Below, in pieces: positions 62,351 through 64,000 of a DNA stretch of 64,000 bases; the first letter of the stretch is position 1; every line of letters begins with the position of its first letter. The notes beneath the pieces were generated by a model, which made no database searches, was not told where the DNA came from, and saw only the letters and a list, made by a program, of their open reading frames with translations. Origin of the DNA: Mrakia gelida (taxonomy: Eukaryota > Basidiomycota > Tremellomycetes > Cystofilobasidiales > Mrakiaceae); assembly GCA_024345305.1 (NCBI GenBank), contig BRON01000017.1, positions 1 through 64,000 on the forward strand, written 5' to 3'. The translations under genes were made by a program, and so were the position numbers.

Positions 62351-64000
62351 TCATCTCCTCCCCCCTCTGCTCCCACCACCACCTCTCCCTCTCCCACCAC
62401 CTCTCGGAGGCCAAGGCGCTCCTCCTCCTCCTCCCCTTCCACCCCCGAACGTTCTCGTCGCAGACGCCGACACTCCACCCGCTGCCCATCCTCCGTCCCC
62501 TCCTATCACTTCCGCTGGTGCGGCCGCTGAGGTTGACGTTGATGGGGTTGGGTCGACTTCCATCGTCCAAGTTGAGGTTGAAGTGGACGCATGAGGAGGA
62601 GGAGATCGAGCTTGACGCGCCGAAGAAGGAGGTGGTGCTGGCGCTGGGGAGGTAGGAGCATAATGATCGTACTTCGCTGACTCTGCTCGGTTATCCGTCA
62701 CTCGAGCTGGGGGTTCGTAAGCTGAGGGTCTTCTGCTGTTGGGCCAGCGAGCGTTGGATGTCGGAGGGGGAGGGGAGTTGTTTCGGGAGTTGGGTTGAGA
62801 GGTTTGGGTTCGGGGAGCGATGTTGACTCTGTCGAGGAGGGAGGGTGGGTTCCCGTTTCCGTTCGAGGTGGAGGGAGGAGGAGGAGGGGGCGAAAGGGAT
62901 CGTCTTCGAAGGCGTTGAGCGGGAGGGGCAGGAGGGGAGATGGGGATGGGTTCGTCTGAGTCGTTCGAGTGGGAGTCGGGTTTGCGTTTGAGCGTTGGGT
63001 TGGGGTGATTGGGGGAGTTGTTGAACTGCGAAAAAAAAAGAGAAAAGGGAGGGGATCGAGGTGAGAAGAGGAAGGACGAGCGAAGGAGAAAGGGAAAAGA
63101 GGGAGAGCGAGCGACTCACCCTTCGATCCAACGAACTCTCTCCCGCTCCTCCTCCTCGACTACTTCCGTTGCTGCTCTGACTCGCTGAAGCCACGAATCC
63201 TCGACTACTTCCACCAGGAGTCGTCTCTCCGACGAGCGAGGCTCTCGATGGATGAACGCGAGGAACCAACGGCTGAGGAGGCGCGTCCGTCCTCGACGAC
63301 GACGACGAGGGAGGTTGATCGACCTGTCGGCTGTGATTGTTGTTGTTCGCCGGTTGTTCGTTCGACTGGAGAACAGGAAAGGCGGAGAAGAAGGGATCAG
63401 AACGGGTTGCTCGCTCGAGTACAGAAAACGAGGCGAAGACCCCCAAACTCACTCGTCGACTCTCCTCCCTCCTCTCCGCCGCTTCCCTATTCTTCCTCTC
63501 CGCAATCCTCTTCAGCTCCCAAGGTTCCTCCGGTGGCAGATCTCCTCCGGCCAAAGCCTGGTTCCTCGGCGATGCGTCTCTACACCTGTTCTCCCTCTCC
63601 CTCTTCCTCTCCTCCAGCGACGGGTCGGCTGAGCCTCTTGGTCCTCGTCCTCGTTGGTCGTCGTAGTCTTGATCCCTGGGAGCGTACGAGTCCCCTCTTC
63701 CGTGAGTCGGTGGAGGAGGTTGGATCTCTCGACGAGAAGCGGTGGGAGGAGGGTGAGGAGCGGAGGAGGTGGAGGTGGAGGCTCGAGGGGAGGGGTCGTG
63801 ACGGGGAGAAGGGTCGTTTCGAGTCGTGAAGGCCGACGAGGAGGAAGGCGGCGCGTCGACGGGAGTGTTGGATGTCGAAGCGGGCGTTGTCGACTCGTCC
63901 GTCGCTGCTGCTGCTGAAGCTCCCCATTTCCTCGCTGGTGCTGCTCCAGGTCTCGATCCGATGGGGGAGTAGTTGGAGTCGGATCCTTTGAGGATGCTGC
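62351..64000 (-). CDS. Disordered protein with RGG tail (3' part; 5' end outside window)
   Basis: At least four exons run in from the right edge. From the N-terminal side: SNYSPIGSRPGAAPARKWG, a stretch with repeated RHDPSPR, YAPRDQDYDDQRGPRGSADP, a charged helix PPEEPWELKRIAERKNREAA and AERREESR, then SNEQPANNNNHSRQVDQ, a serine-rich block with GETTPGGSSRGFVASASQSS, TLKRKPDSHSNDSDEPIPIS, and a C-terminal glycine/arginine tail (GGGRGRGGGG) before the stop at 62351. The composition (Pro/Ser/Gln-rich, charged helix, RGG box) is that of RNA-associated proteins. No folded domain is visible in the part present, so the function cannot be stated. RGG tails usually bind RNA and are methylated on arginine. 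Confidence 0.65.

Noticed and set aside
1..64000. tRNA genes, rRNA, CRISPR arrays, riboswitches
   Set aside because: I looked for tRNA B-box-like GGTTCGANTCC with a matching A box and for regularly spaced repeats, and found none convincing. The sequence is eukaryotic, so CRISPR is not expected.

Overview
The window is from a fungal nuclear genome, most likely a basidiomycetous yeast of the Pucciniomycotina (Microbotryomycetes/Sporidiobolales-like). That placement is an inference from the dense, intron-rich gene organisation, GC-leaning CT-rich non-coding DNA, short introns with GTGAGT donors and a strong CTGAC branch site, and typical basidiomycete gene families (CAP10-type GT90 transferase, RGS-LOV photoreceptor, SUT-type sugar transporter). 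Coding strand can be read from the introns alone: plus-strand introns carry ctgac and minus-strand introns carry gtcag.

Layout. 0-4.9 kb: two Ty1/copia retrotransposons on the minus strand. One is fairly long but defective (gag-protease, reverse transcriptase and RNase H present, integrase core deleted); the other is a short RNase H remnant. 4.9-7.4 kb: gene-poor DNA with small inverted and direct repeats. 7.4-16.9 kb, minus strand: a TRIC-like cation channel, a SNX3/Grd19 sorting nexin, a SUT-type sugar/H+ symporter and a MYND zinc-finger protein. 17.2-31.0 kb, plus strand: a Vma12/Vph2 V-ATPase assembly factor, a PMP3-like small membrane protein, the autophagy PROPPIN Atg18, an RGS-LOV blue-light photoreceptor, a serine-rich putative tail-anchored protein, a proline-iminopeptidase-like hydrolase and an orphan multi-pass membrane protein. 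31.5-40.7 kb, minus strand: serine hydroxymethyltransferase with a probable mitochondrial presequence, and the cleavage/polyadenylation factor CFT1 (CPSF160).

41.1-45.4 kb, plus strand: a mitochondrial DEAD-box RNA helicase (Mss116 type), divergent from CFT1, and an acetoacetate-decarboxylase-like protein. 45.7-50.9 kb, minus strand: a CAP10/GT90 glycosyltransferase and an F-box protein. The F-box gene is head-to-head with CSN5, the COP9 deneddylase subunit, at 51.2-53.8 kb. 54.2-60.3 kb holds a UDP-glycosyltransferase relic lacking its sugar-nucleotide-binding region, a decayed F-box gene, and an intact F-box gene facing it. The window ends with a small single-pass membrane protein of unknown function and the 3' part of an RGG-tailed disordered protein on the minus strand.

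The genes do not form one pathway. Themes are endomembrane function (SNX3, Vma12, Atg18, TRIC-like channel), light/G-protein signalling (RGS-LOV) and ubiquitin-ligase biology (CSN5 beside F-box genes). The RGS-LOV gene is the most interesting single item. Several reading-frame breaks (near 25.9, 45.3, 50.2, 54.9, 55.9 and 57.3 kb) must be either real gene decay or residual assembly indels. All exon structures were read by eye, so exon boundaries are approximate.
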